Below, one piece after another: positions 1 through 6,897 of a stretch of 8,246 nucleotides of DNA. The notes under the pieces were generated by a model, which worked only from the letters and a program-made list of their open reading frames with translations, was not told the origin of the DNA and ran no database searches. The stretch comes from DATBIO01 sp036556965 (GTDB lineage: Bacteria > Acidobacteriota > Vicinamibacteria > Fen-336). A program made the translations under genes and the position numbers. Positions within the stretch are counted from its first letter, which is position 1. Every line of letters begins with the position of its first letter. Location of the stretch: NCBI GenBank assembly GCA_036556965.1, contig DATBIO010000065.1, positions 1-8,246 on the forward strand. Direction: 5' to 3'.

Positions 1-870
<870 letters not shown>

Positions 871-872
871 GC

Positions 873-1583
873 TCAGCGCCGGGCCGCGACGGGAACGGGC
901 TCGCGGATGACCCCCGCCAGCACGGCGAGGGGGAAGGAGATGTTGGCCAGCACCACCACCGCCGTCACCAGGGTGGCGAAGCCGTTGCGGAGGCGGTTGT
1001 AGCGCGGGTGGTTCAGGCCCAGCGACTGCATGAAGCTCCAGGCGCCGTGCCACAGGTGGAGGCCGAGGGCGAGCATGGCCACCACGTAGAAGAGGGACAC
1101 CGCCGGGTTCTGGAAGCCCGTCACGAAGTTGTGGTACGCATCGCCGTGCACGAACTGCGGATGAACCGCCTTCACCCCGAAGGTGAGGTGGAGCAGGTGG
1201 TAGACCACGAAGAGGAGGACGAGGACGCCGCTCCACCGCATCGTGCGCGAGGCGTAGGTCGAGGCCCGGCTCTCCACCTCGCGGTAGCCCAGGGGCCGCG
1301 CCGCGCGGTTCATGCGCGTGAGCGACCAGGCCGCCCAGACGTGGAGGAGGGTCACCGTGAGCAGGGCGATGCGCACGCCCCAGAGCAGGGCCGGGAACTT
1401 GCGCAGGGCGGCGGCGTAGCCGTTGAACACCTCGGGGCCCATGAAGGCCTGGAGGTTGCCGATCATGTGGCCGACCACGAAGCCCAGGAGGGCCACGCCG
1501 GTCACCGCCATGACGACCTTCTTGCCGATGGAGGACGTGAAGAAGCTGGTCAAGGGCCGCGCCGCCCGAGCGACGGGCGGCAC
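873..1583 (-). CDS. sdhC: Succinate dehydrogenase cytochrome b558 subunit (dihaem, type B)
   Basis: Membrane anchor of complex II that carries two haem b groups and passes electrons to quinone. The 236-residue product has five hydrophobic segments, at roughly residues 22-44, 66-90, 116-136, 161-184 and 203-226. Four well-placed histidines lie in the first four helices: His39, His81, His129 (with His132 nearby) and His176 (with His179 nearby). This matches the four axial ligands of the Bacillus/Wolinella-type dihaem cytochrome, so a two-haem anchor is likely and no separate SdhD is needed. The IGKKVVMAVTG start of helix 1 and the NHPRYNRLRN loop are typical of the family. The start is GTG at 1583-1581, because an in-frame TAA lies 12 bases upstream and no ATG is available; TTG at codon 11 is the next option. 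No Shine-Dalgarno sequence is obvious. The gene is followed directly by sdhA. Confidence 0.93.
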   Translation of the reverse strand: MPPVARAARPLTSFFTSSIGKKVVMAVTGVALLGFVVGHMIGNLQAFMGPEVFNGYAAALRKFPALLWGVRIALLTVTLLHVWAAWSLTRMNRAARPLGYREVESRASTYASRTMRWSGVLVLLFVVYHLLHLTFGVKAVHPQFVHGDAYHNFVTGFQNPAVSLFYVVAMLALGLHLWHGAWSFMQSLGLNHPRYNRLRNGFATLVTAVVVLANISFPLAVLAGVIREPVPVAARR

Positions 1584-1681
1584 GCATGGATCTTATTCAC
1601 GGAACGGAGGCAGCCGCAACCCGCGCGTTCCGGGCCGCCACCACCAGGAAGCGAGGCGGCCGGCGGCGCGCACCCATGACC

Positions 1682-1860
1682 GCCTCCCGTCAGGCAGATC
1701 GTGTTCACCAGGTTGAGGTGGAGGGTCTGGCCGGCCGCGAACCCCACCATGCCGAGGGTGTGCCGGGAACCGCGCCGCTCGGCGGCGGCGGCCTCTGGCC
1801 GGTGCCCGCTGCCCGCATCCCCGTGGCCAGGGCCCGGGGCCCGAGAGTCTTCGCACGCAT
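1682..1860 (-). pseudogene. Short frameshifted remnant of an unrecognised gene
   Basis: An ATG at 1860-1858 has a strong ribosome binding site and opens a frame that runs only 51 codons, to a TGA at 1707-1705, ending in low-complexity sequence. From about 1795 to 1682 a different frame shows clearly coding character. Third positions there are almost all G or C, and the translation contains HTLGMVGFAAGQTLHLNLVN, which reads like an ordered beta-strand segment of a small secreted protein. Joining the two frames needs a net one-base change near the CCG/GCC repeat around 1784-1797. In the second frame the reading continues without a natural ending into the start of sdhC, and the G/C third-position bias fades after about 1682, so the 3' end also looks lost. 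I cannot name the family. It may be a decayed gene, a sequencing or assembly error in the GCC repeat, or by chance noncoding. Confidence 0.4.
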
Positions 1861-1865
1861 GGTCT

Positions 1866-1873
1866 TCTCCTTT
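1866..1873 (-). promoter_or_regulatory. Ribosome binding site of the frameshifted remnant
   Basis: On the minus strand AAAGGAGA is followed 5 bases later by the ATG at 1860. It is one of the best Shine-Dalgarno matches in the window, although the frame it serves is short and seems broken. This is the main reason to think a real gene once began here. It lies in the 32-base gap after the stop codon of the alpha/beta hydrolase gene. Confidence 0.55.
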
Positions 1874-1892
1874 CGAGGCTTCGGAAGGTGGG

Positions 1893-2918
1893 CTAGCGGA
1901 CGCCCATGCGCCGCAGGAACTCGAACACCGCCGGGGCCCACTTCTGGACCTGCGTGGGGTCGGACACGAACTTCCCGTGCGCCACGTCGTTGCAGCTCCG
2001 AAGCAGGTCGGGCCCTTCCACGTCGGGGTCGTCACACGGGCAGGCCTCACCGGTGTCGTTGCAGACGAGCAGCTCGTCGGGGACGTTGGGGAAGATGGCC
2101 GCCTGCCAACGCATGTTGCGCAGGCCGGCGCGGTACGCCAGCTCGATGGTGGGAAGCCGGCTGGCGTCGTTCATGGGCGACATGAAGAAGATGGGCCGCG
2201 TGGCGTGGTCCACCGCGTCCTTCATCTGCTGCTGCAGGTAGTCGCCGGGGTCGGTCTGGCCCCAGCTCTGCGCGCCGCCGGAGATGTCGACCACGGCCTT
2301 GGTGTCGTCGCCCTCGAGCATGTTGAAGAACAGCGACACGATGCCCCCGAAGGAGTGGCCCATCACGGCGATCCGGTGGGGGTTGACCTTGGGGTAGCCC
2401 TTGATGTGGGCGATGGCGTCGGCCACGTCCCGGCGCTGCTCCTTCAGGTAGTCCACGGTGTAGATGCGCTTGATCTGCTGGCGCACCTGGGGCGTGCAGG
2501 GGACGATGGCGCAGAACTCCTCCGTCCGCTCGTCCGCGTAGTCGGCGAAGTACCTCCCGGTGGACCCGGTGTGCCCGCGCCGGATGGGCACGAAGAGCAC
2601 GAATCGCCGGTTGATCACGAACTCCCGCGAGAACTCGCACTTCGCCCCCGGCGTGTCCTCCGAGCCGTGGTTGAAGACGACGACCGGGAAGCCGCCCGCG
2701 GGCGGGGTGCCCGAGGGGACGTAGACCCAGCCGCGCAGCCGGATGCGGCCGTTCGCGTTGGCGCGGTTGTCGCCGAAGGCGTCGTCTTCGCTCAGGTACG
2801 TCTTGACCTGCGCGATCTCGCCGGAGAGGCACTCGACGTCGTCGAGGGCGCGGGCCGCCGTGGGGAAGGCGGCGGCCACGGCCAGGGCCAGGGAACGGGT
2901 GAACAGCGTTCGGCGCAT
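1893..2918 (-). CDS. Secreted alpha/beta hydrolase (dienelactone hydrolase/lipase-like)
   Basis: A 341-residue exported hydrolase whose substrate cannot be read from sequence. Residues 1-24 form a signal peptide: MRRTLFTR, then a hydrophobic ALAVAAAF core, then an ARA cleavage site before Leu25. The fold shows a VVVFNHGSE segment (residues 79-87, oxyanion loop), the nucleophile elbow G187-H-S-F-G191 with Ser189 as likely nucleophile, Asp251 in MSPMNDAS as a candidate acid, and His314 in VAHGKF as the likely catalytic histidine. The mature part has eight cysteines (30, 94, 136, 141, 286, 293, 295, 309), an even number that fits disulfides in an exported enzyme. The start is the ATG at 2918, 5 bases after a GGAGG; the longer open frame upstream to 3518 overlaps the metalloprotease gene and is an artefact. 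The gene is 221 bases downstream of the metalloprotease, with a hairpin between them, so it may have its own promoter. An esterase, lipase or PAF-acetylhydrolase-like role is possible. Confidence 0.85.
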   Translation of the reverse strand: MRRTLFTRSLALAVAAAFPTAARALDDVECLSGEIAQVKTYLSEDDAFGDNRANANGRIRLRGWVYVPSGTPPAGGFPVVVFNHGSEDTPGAKCEFSREFVINRRFVLFVPIRRGHTGSTGRYFADYADERTEEFCAIVPCTPQVRQQIKRIYTVDYLKEQRRDVADAIAHIKGYPKVNPHRIAVMGHSFGGIVSLFFNMLEGDDTKAVVDISGGAQSWGQTDPGDYLQQQMKDAVDHATRPIFFMSPMNDASRLPTIELAYRAGLRNMRWQAAIFPNVPDELLVCNDTGEACPCDDPDVEGPDLLRSCNDVAHGKFVSDPTQVQKWAPAVFEFLRRMGVR

Positions 2919-2923
2919 CACAT

Positions 2924-2928
2924 CCTCC
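2924..2928 (-). promoter_or_regulatory. Ribosome binding site fixing the hydrolase start
   Basis: GGAGG on the minus strand is followed by 5 bases and then the ATG at 2918. The position matches the beginning of the signal peptide, and this decides against the much longer in-frame extension toward 3518. Between this site and the hairpin at 3074-3109 I saw no convincing sigma-70 promoter. Confidence 0.7.
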
Positions 2929-3073
2929 GAGGGGCGCGCCGGGGGGTCGGCGGGTGCCCGGGTGGTGGTCAGGGGAACCACGGCCAAGGTAGGCCGCGCG
3001 CGGCGGACGTCCTTGGAGAGACCCAGGGTTTCTTCAGGATTGCGGGCGCGCGCCGCGCTCGGGTGTCCGGCAC

Positions 3074-3109
3074 GCCAGCCGCGGGGGGACGCGCGTGCCC
3101 GCGGCTGGC
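3074..3109 (-). terminator. 12-bp perfect hairpin after the metalloprotease gene, possible terminator
   Basis: GCCAGCCGCGGG at 3074-3085 is exactly complementary to CCCGCGGCTGGC at 3098-3109, with a 12-base loop. It begins about 30 bases after the metalloprotease stop codon (3140) and lies before the hydrolase gene, the right place for a terminator of the leftward protease transcript. No T-rich tail follows on the minus strand, so it is not a classical intrinsic terminator; it could work as a GC-only terminator, an mRNA stabiliser or a transcript attenuator. A second, smaller palindrome (GCCGGGCCCGGC, 3129-3140) touches the stop codon. The rest of the 221-base gap between 2919 and 3139 holds nothing else I can support. 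Confidence 0.45.
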
Positions 3110-3139
3110 CGGGAGTCTCCGCTCCCTTGCCGGGCCCGG

Positions 3140-4060
3140 CTAGTTGCCCAGCCGGTAGGTCGAGAACTGCGCGTCCATGCGCGCGTCCTGCCCGAAGGTG
3201 AACTGGAACATGCACGAGTCGTCCGTGTAGTCCATGAAGTTGGTGATGGGGTCGTTGCCCGCCTGCGAGCAGGTGTTCCGGCCCAGCGGGCAGCCGTAGG
3301 CGGCGGACCGCTCGCGTGGGGTGTCGTCGACCTGGTCGCCCGTGACACCGCAGCCGCCCTGGAACGTGTGGTACAGGCCCATCCAGTGGCCGACCTCGTG
3401 CACGGCGGTGTCGCCCAGGTTGTAGGGGACCGTCGAGCCGCCGGGCAGCGTGGAGAACAGGACGACGACGCCGTCCAGGCGCGGGTGGCCCGCGTAGTCC
3501 GAGGGGAAGGTGGACCATCCCAGCAGGCCGCCGCCGGGATTGGCGGTGTAGATGTTCAGGTCCACCGCCGTGCCCTGGCGCAGGGCGCGCTTGGCCTTCT
3601 TCTCCGCGGTGGTGCCGGGAGCCATGGTGTACCAGTTGACGTTCTTCCGGCGGTCGATGGCGACCAGGTTGAAGGACCAGCCCCAGGCCTCGTAGGCGTC
3701 GTTGAGCACCGCGATCTGGTCCTGGATCATCTGGTCGGGCACGTCGCCGTTGGCCAGGCCGGGGCCACCCCGGATGACGTGCACGTAGACGTTGATGACG
3801 CCGCCGGCGACGTCGGCGCCGGCGAGGGCGCCGCGGGCCCCCCGCGCCTGTCGGAAGGCCTCCTCGCGGCGCTCCGCCTCCTCCGGCTCCAGGTGCGAGC
3901 CGCAGCGGCGGCCGCTGCGGATGAAGGCCTCCTGGCTCGTGTACTCCGTGCCGCAGATGGCGAACGGCGTCTCCGCGGCCGCCTCCGCGGCGCGGCCGCC
4001 CGCGGCCAGGGCCGCCAGGACGGCGAGGCGGGCCCCCGCGCGCGTGCTTCGACGTTCCAT
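3140..4060 (-). CDS. Secreted zinc metalloprotease, M43 (pappalysin/cytophagalysin-like) metzincin
   Basis: A 306-residue exported endopeptidase. An N-terminal signal peptide (RRSTRAGAR, then LAVLAALAA) probably ends near residue 24 (GRA/AEA). A short pro-region with charged residues (about 55-75) precedes the catalytic domain, which starts near INVYVHVI at residue 89. The extended metzincin zinc motif is complete: HEVGHWMGLYH with His221, Glu222, His225 and His231. The Met-turn is NFMDY with Met276, in the context usual for M43 enzymes (DSCMFQFTFGQ). Six cysteines (36, 53, 237, 257, 264, 283) include four near the active site, in positions typical of the two conserved M43 disulfides. The length fits a minimal M43B protease with no extra C-terminal sorting or binding domain. 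The ATG at 4060 has AAGGAGA 6 bases upstream. The gene is divergent from the Ser/Thr kinase and may share its control region. The natural substrate is unknown. Confidence 0.9.
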   Translation of the reverse strand: MERRSTRAGARLAVLAALAAGGRAAEAAAETPFAICGTEYTSQEAFIRSGRRCGSHLEPEEAERREEAFRQARGARGALAGADVAGGVINVYVHVIRGGPGLANGDVPDQMIQDQIAVLNDAYEAWGWSFNLVAIDRRKNVNWYTMAPGTTAEKKAKRALRQGTAVDLNIYTANPGGGLLGWSTFPSDYAGHPRLDGVVVLFSTLPGGSTVPYNLGDTAVHEVGHWMGLYHTFQGGCGVTGDQVDDTPRERSAAYGCPLGRNTCSQAGNDPITNFMDYTDDSCMFQFTFGQDARMDAQFSTYRLGN

Positions 4061-4066
4061 GGGGCG

Positions 4067-4073
4067 TCTCCTT
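4067..4073 (-). promoter_or_regulatory. Ribosome binding site of the metalloprotease gene
   Basis: AAGGAGA on the minus strand, 6 bases before the ATG at 4060. It supports this start and the signal peptide that follows. The kinase on the other side of the same intergenic region has no comparable site. Confidence 0.7.
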
Positions 4074-4087
4074 CTCGTTGGAGGGTT

Positions 4088-4104
4088 CGGCCCAAGATGG
4101 GCCG
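4088..4104. promoter_or_regulatory. 7-bp inverted repeat in the metalloprotease leader
   Basis: CGGCCCA and TGGGCCG are perfect inverted arms separated by AGA, centred at 4096, about 28 bases upstream of the metalloprotease start and just outside its ribosome binding site. It could be an operator for a dimeric repressor or, in the RNA, a small hairpin next to the ribosome binding site. Short GC palindromes are common in such a genome, so function is uncertain. Confidence 0.3.
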
Positions 4105-4120
4105 CGGTCCGGCCGATGTC

Positions 4121-4153
4121 TCAGGCGCGCGTCAGGAGTTGCTCAGGAACTGC
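4121..4153. repeat. Tandem direct repeats with 11-bp period in the divergent control region
   Basis: TCAGG occurs at 4121, 4132 and 4143, spaced exactly 11 bp. The second and third units, TCAGGAGTTGC and TCAGGAACTGC, match at 9 of 11 positions; the first, TCAGGCGCGCG, shares the TCAGG core and one other base. The block sits midway between the divergent protease and kinase genes, about 60-90 bases upstream of the kinase TATAAT box. PhoB/OmpR-type winged-helix proteins bind head-to-tail on direct repeats of 11-bp period, and such a domain is encoded by the second gene of the kinase operon. A role as operator is inferred from layout, not proven. Confidence 0.45.
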
Positions 4154-4213
4154 GGGCGCGCGTCCCTCTCCGCCGCCGCCCGGGCCCGATTCCAAGGCAC
4201 CACGCGCGGCTCG

Positions 4214-4219
4214 TATAAT
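4214..4219 (+). promoter_or_regulatory. Consensus -10 box (TATAAT) of the kinase operon
   Basis: A perfect TATAAT in an otherwise extremely GC-rich region, ending 17 bases before the kinase ATG at 4237. Transcription would start near 4226, leaving a leader of only about 10 bases. No good -35 box is present: the best candidate 18 bases upstream is TTCCAA at 4190-4195, with 3 of 6 matches. This suggests an activator-dependent promoter. The short leader has no Shine-Dalgarno sequence. Confidence 0.6.
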
Positions 4220-4236
4220 CCCGGTCCACCAGCGAC

Positions 4237-6897
4237 ATGCCGCTCGCGCCCGCCGTCCGCCTCGGGCCCTACCAGATCGAGTCGATGCTGGGCGCCGGCG
4301 GCATGGGGGAGGTCTACCGGGCGCGCGACACCCGCCTGGAGCGCACGGTGGCGGTCAAGGTGCTGGCCATCGAATCGGGCGCCCCCGGCCCGCGCCTCGA
4401 GCGGTTCCGCCGCGAGGCCCGCGCCATCTCCCGCCTGAGCCATCCCCACATCTGCGCGCTGCTCGACGTGGGGGAGCAAGACGGCCGCGCCTACCTCGTC
4501 ATGGAGCACCTCGAGGGGGAGACGCTCGCCGAGCGCCTGTCCGGAGGCCGGCTCCCCCTGGAGCGCGCGCTGCGCCACGGAATCCAGATCGCGGTGGCCC
4601 TGGACGCGGCGCACCGCGAGGGCGTGGTCCACCGCGACCTCAAGCCGGCCAACGTCATGCTGACGCGCGACGGCGTCAAGCTGCTCGATTTCGGGCTGGC
4701 CCGGCTGCGCCCCGGTGCCGACGACGCGCTGCTGGACGGGGATACCGCGACCCTCACCACCGAGAACACGGTGCTCGGCACGGCGCCCTACATGGCCCCC
4801 GAGCACCTCGACGGCCGGGAGACGGACGGCCGCGCCGACATCTTCGCCCTCGGCGTCGTCCTCTTCGAGATGGTGTGCGGCCGCCGCCCCTTCGTGGGCG
4901 ACAGCAAGGCGCGCATCATGGCCGCCATCCTGGAGCAGGAGGCGCCGCCCATCTCCGGCATGCAGCCGCTGGCGCCGCCCGTCCTGGACCACGTCGTCCA
5001 GCGATGCCTGGCCAAGGACCCCGACGAGCGGTGGCAGACCGCGCGCGACGTGGCCATCGCCCTCGAATGGGTGCTGGAAGGGGGCTCCGCGGCGGGCCTG
5101 CCCCCGCCGGTGGCGAAGAGGCGCGACCTGCGGCGCGTGGGCGGGGCCGTCCTCGCCGGCCTTGCCGCGGGCGCGGCGCTGGCCGCGCCCGTCGCGTGGC
5201 GCCTGGCGCGGCCGCGGCCGGCCCCGCCGCGGCCGGCCCTGCGGCTCTCGCTCAGCCTCGACCCCCCCGCGCTGGTCGCCGGGTCCCAGAGGAGCCTGGC
5301 CCTGTCTCCCGACGGCTCGCGGCTGGCCTACGTCACCGGAAGCCGGGAGGACCACCGGCTTGCCGTGAGGGTCCTCAGCCAGCCTCAGTCCGTGGTCATG
5401 CCGTGGACGGAGGGGGCCGTCCATCCTTTCTTCTCCCCGGACGGCCAGTGGATCGCCTTCTTCGCCGGGCGCGCGCTCAAGAAGGTGCCCGCCGCGGGAG
5501 GCACGGCGATCACGCTCTGTCCGGCGCCGGACGTGGGCGGGAGCTGGGGCCCCGACGGTACCATCGTGTTCAGCGGCGGGCCCGGGCGCGGCCTGCAGCG
5601 CGTCTCCGAGGACGGCGGGGCGCCCACCGACTTCGTCCCTCTCGACGCCGCGGCGGGGGAGCGGGCGCACTCGTATCCCTTCTTCCTGCCCGGCGGCGGC
5701 GCCGTCCTCTTCACCGTGACCACGTTGCGCCACCTCGGCGGCAACCACACCGTCGTGCACGACCTGGCCACGGGGACGCGCCGGACGCTGGTCTCCGGCT
5801 ACGACGCGCGCTACCTCCCCAGCGGCCACCTCGTCTTCACGCGCGGGCGCAACGTCATGGCGGCGCGCTTCGACCTCGCGCGCCGGGAGCTGAAGGGTCC
5901 GGCCACGCCCATGATCGAGGACCTCGCCGGCTACATGCTGTACCCGGTGGCGCAGTTCGACGTGGCCGGCAGCGGCTCCATCGTCTACGCCCCCACGACC
6001 GTCTTCGTCCCCAGACGGCTGCAGTGGGTGGGCCGCGACGGGACGGCGCGGGAGGTGGGCCTGGCGCCCGGACTGTACGAGGATCCTCGCCTGTCCCACG
6101 GCGGCCGCCAGCTGGCCGTGGAGATCGACGCCGACATCTGGCTCGTGGACCTCGCGCGCTCCGCGCTGAGCCGGCTCACCTTCGCCCCCGAGGAGAACGA
6201 GACGCCCGTCTGGTCCCCGGACGACCGCCGGGTGGCCTACAGCTGCCACTATCGGCAGGGGGGCGATACCAGCATCTGCTGGCGCGCGGCCGACGGCAGC
6301 GGAGACGAGGAGGTCCTCTTCTCCAGGCCGAGCTACGTCAGCCTCGGGGCGTTCGCGCCGGACGGCCGGGCCCTCCTCTTCATCGACAACGCCGTGGAGA
6401 CCGGCCACGACATCGGCATCTTCCGGTTCGACGATCGCCGCCGGCCGGAGCCGCTCCTCAACAGCCGCTTCAACGAGCGGGCCCCCGCCGTCTCCCCCGA
6501 CGGCCGCTGGCTTGCGTACTCGTCGGACGAAACGGGCCGCCGCGAGGTCTTCGTGCAGGCCTTCCCCGGCCTGGGCGCCAAGCAACAGGTCTCCACCGAC
6601 GGCGGCGACGAGCCGTTGTGGTCGCGCGACGGCCGCGAGGTCTTCTATCGGCGCGGCCTGGAGGTCAGGGCGGTGGCGGTGCACGGCGCCCACGATCTCA
6701 AGGTGGGCGCGCCGCGCACGCTCTTCGCCGGGCGGTACGTGTCGTTCCCGCAGCGGCCGGAGAGCCAGTACGACGTGGGCGCCGACGGCCGTTTCCTGAT
6801 GATGCAGCGCGAGGGGCCGGCCGACCCACCCCTGGTGATGGTCGTGGACTGGGCGGAGGAGCTGAAAGCCCGCTTGCCCATGACCGCCGCGCCATGA
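4237..6897 (+). CDS. Membrane Ser/Thr protein kinase with extracytoplasmic TolB/PD40-type beta-propeller
   Basis: An 886-residue eukaryotic-like (Hanks-type, PknB family) sensor kinase. Kinase domain, residues about 11-280: glycine loop G19-A-G-G-M-G24, Lys41 in VAVKVL, Glu60 in the C-helix, catalytic H132-R-D-L-K-P-A-N139 with Asp134, DFG at 151-153, a Thr-rich activation loop (Thr170, 172, 174, 175, 178), GTAPYMAPE at 181-189, Asp201 and Arg265. All key residues are present, so it should be active. A basic stretch (KRRDLRR, 294-300) precedes one transmembrane helix (about 301-323). The rest is a beta-propeller with repeated SPDG-type blades: SPDGSR (357), SPDGQW (400), GPDGTI (438), SPDDRR (660), APDGRA (707), SPDGRW (753) and SRDGRE (796). 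The predicted topology puts the kinase in the cytoplasm and the propeller outside as a ligand or protein sensor. The ATG at 4237 gives the canonical LGPYQIESMLGAGGMGEVY start, and its stop overlaps the next gene by 4 bases. This architecture is common in Acidobacteriota. Confidence 0.93.
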   Translation: MPLAPAVRLGPYQIESMLGAGGMGEVYRARDTRLERTVAVKVLAIESGAPGPRLERFRREARAISRLSHPHICALLDVGEQDGRAYLVMEHLEGETLAERLSGGRLPLERALRHGIQIAVALDAAHREGVVHRDLKPANVMLTRDGVKLLDFGLARLRPGADDALLDGDTATLTTENTVLGTAPYMAPEHLDGRETDGRADIFALGVVLFEMVCGRRPFVGDSKARIMAAILEQEAPPISGMQPLAPPVLDHVVQRCLAKDPDERWQTARDVAIALEWVLEGGSAAGLPPPVAKRRDLRRVGGAVLAGLAAGAALAAPVAWRLARPRPAPPRPALRLSLSLDPPALVAGSQRSLALSPDGSRLAYVTGSREDHRLAVRVLSQPQSVVMPWTEGAVHPFFSPDGQWIAFFAGRALKKVPAAGGTAITLCPAPDVGGSWGPDGTIVFSGGPGRGLQRVSEDGGAPTDFVPLDAAAGERAHSYPFFLPGGGAVLFTVTTLRHLGGNHTVVHDLATGTRRTLVSGYDARYLPSGHLVFTRGRNVMAARFDLARRELKGPATPMIEDLAGYMLYPVAQFDVAGSGSIVYAPTTVFVPRRLQWVGRDGTAREVGLAPGLYEDPRLSHGGRQLAVEIDADIWLVDLARSALSRLTFAPEENETPVWSPDDRRVAYSCHYRQGGDTSICWRAADGSGDEEVLFSRPSYVSLGAFAPDGRALLFIDNAVETGHDIGIFRFDDRRRPEPLLNSRFNERAPAVSPDGRWLAYSSDETGRREVFVQAFPGLGAKQQVSTDGGDEPLWSRDGREVFYRRGLEVRAVAVHGAHDLKVGAPRTLFAGRYVSFPQRPESQYDVGADGRFLMMQREGPADPPLVMVVDWAEELKARLPMTAAP

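Noticed and set aside
3129..3140. 12-bp palindrome GCCGGGCCCGGC at the protease stop codon
   Set aside because: Short pure G/C palindromes are expected often by chance here; it was kept only as a note beside the stronger hairpin.
1701..3143. 480-codon plus-strand frame opposite the hydrolase
   Set aside because: Shadow frame rich in Val, His and Asp with no family features; the opposite strand has the signal peptide and GHSFGG motif.
2919..3518. N-terminal extension of the alpha/beta hydrolase frame upstream of 2918
   Set aside because: It overlaps the protease gene in another frame, while a signal peptide and GGAGG mark the true start at 2918.
4132..6693. 853-codon minus-strand open frame antisense to the kinase
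   Set aside because: No domain, low-complexity His/Arg/Gly-rich translation, and it mirrors the kinase codon pattern; a shadow frame.
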